From the NCBI GenBank assembly GCA_002840275.1, contig PHAB01000015.1, positions 27,608 to 91,607 of the forward strand: a stretch of 64,000 bases of DNA, given 5' to 3'. The notes under the pieces were generated by a model. The model worked only from the letters and a program-made list of their open reading frames with translations, ran no database searches and had not been told where the DNA came from. Positions 63,792-64,000 of the stretch are shown here, in pieces (positions within the stretch are counted from its first letter, which is position 1; every line of letters starts with the position of its first letter). This stretch comes from Firmicutes bacterium HGW-Firmicutes-14. Its GTDB lineage: Bacteria > Bacillota > Thermincolia > Thermincolales > UBA2595. The position numbers and the translations under genes are program-made.

Positions 63792-64000
63792 TAGAAAAAA
63801 GTGATTTTGTTTCAGGTTTTTTGCTTTTTCAGGAACTGGACATTCTCTGTTTATATTATCGGTCAGAGCACGGAATTTCTTTAGCCTTTTACACAGGTTA
63901 ATTTAGTGTAAAATATTCTTGGGTAAATTCCAGTTAATTACCAGAGGATTTTTTGGGTGAAAAAATAGAAGAACCTTCAATGTAGTTTCACCGACCAAAG
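63792..64000. other. AT-rich intergenic end of window, no gene seen
   Basis: No coding frame with a ribosome site is convincing here. TAAAAT at 63909-63914, preceded at short spacing (15 bp) by TTTACA, may be part of a + strand promoter for a gene beyond the window. rimP-nusA commonly follows polC, so that is a guess for what comes next. AGAGGA near 63952 precedes only very short frames. Confidence 0.4.

Overview
The window looks like chromosomal DNA of an anaerobic, probably endospore-forming member of the Bacillota (Clostridia, Desulfotomaculum/Peptococcaceae-like). The inference rests on PolC, CodY, FliY, CheC/CheD, FlhF/FlhG, a SwrB-like protein and XerC-HslVU-CodY placed directly before flgB. 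The gene order dprA-topA-trmFO-xerC-hslV-hslU-codY-(fla/che)-sigD-rpsB-tsf-pyrH-frr-uppS-cdsA-dxr-rseP-proS-polC matches the Bacillus subtilis backbone. Genus and species cannot be named from the sequence alone. All protein genes but one lie on the + strand, and alternative starts (TTG, GTG) are frequent.

Layout. 1-1011 is the end of a sensor histidine kinase. 1226-3938 is a non-homologous end-joining locus with Ku, ligase and polymerase encoded as three separate genes. 4032-12309 carries DNA uptake and housekeeping genes (dprA, topA, trmFO, xerC, hslVU) ending in the global regulator codY and a strong terminator. 12532-44843 is one very long fla/che operon of about 36 genes: basal body, MS ring, C ring, export apparatus, hook, chemotaxis genes, sigD, and a poorly characterised tail (FapA-like, Gln-rich, SwrB-like and MltG-like proteins). 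45055-48784 encodes ribosomal protein S2, EF-Ts, UMP kinase and ribosome recycling factor, then a lone PASTA protein and a ferredoxin. 48916-62735 holds envelope lipid and isoprenoid genes (uppS, cdsA, dxr, rseP, ispG), an AI-2E-type permease, proS, a glycosyltransferase, an MgtC protein and polC. A DUF1287 lipoprotein follows. On the - strand, convergent with it, is a compact unit for a 33-residue membrane peptide.

How it works together. CodY senses nutritional state and sits immediately before a promoter region that contains a CodY-box-like site, so nutrient control of motility is likely. The fla/che operon encodes structural parts, the export gate, positioning GTPases (FlhF/FlhG), a PilZ c-di-GMP receptor, adaptation and phosphatase functions (CheB, CheC, CheD, FliY) and the late sigma factor. 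Translation-factor and cell-envelope operons follow from their own sigma-A promoters.

Most of the window is conserved core genome and I see no large accessory island, CRISPR array or transposon. The best candidates for something undescribed are (1) the complete small-peptide transcription unit at 63486-63791 with a leader that could hide its ribosome site, (2) the uncharacterised module between sigD and rpsB, and (3) the two non-terminator hairpins that bracket the hook gene flgE.
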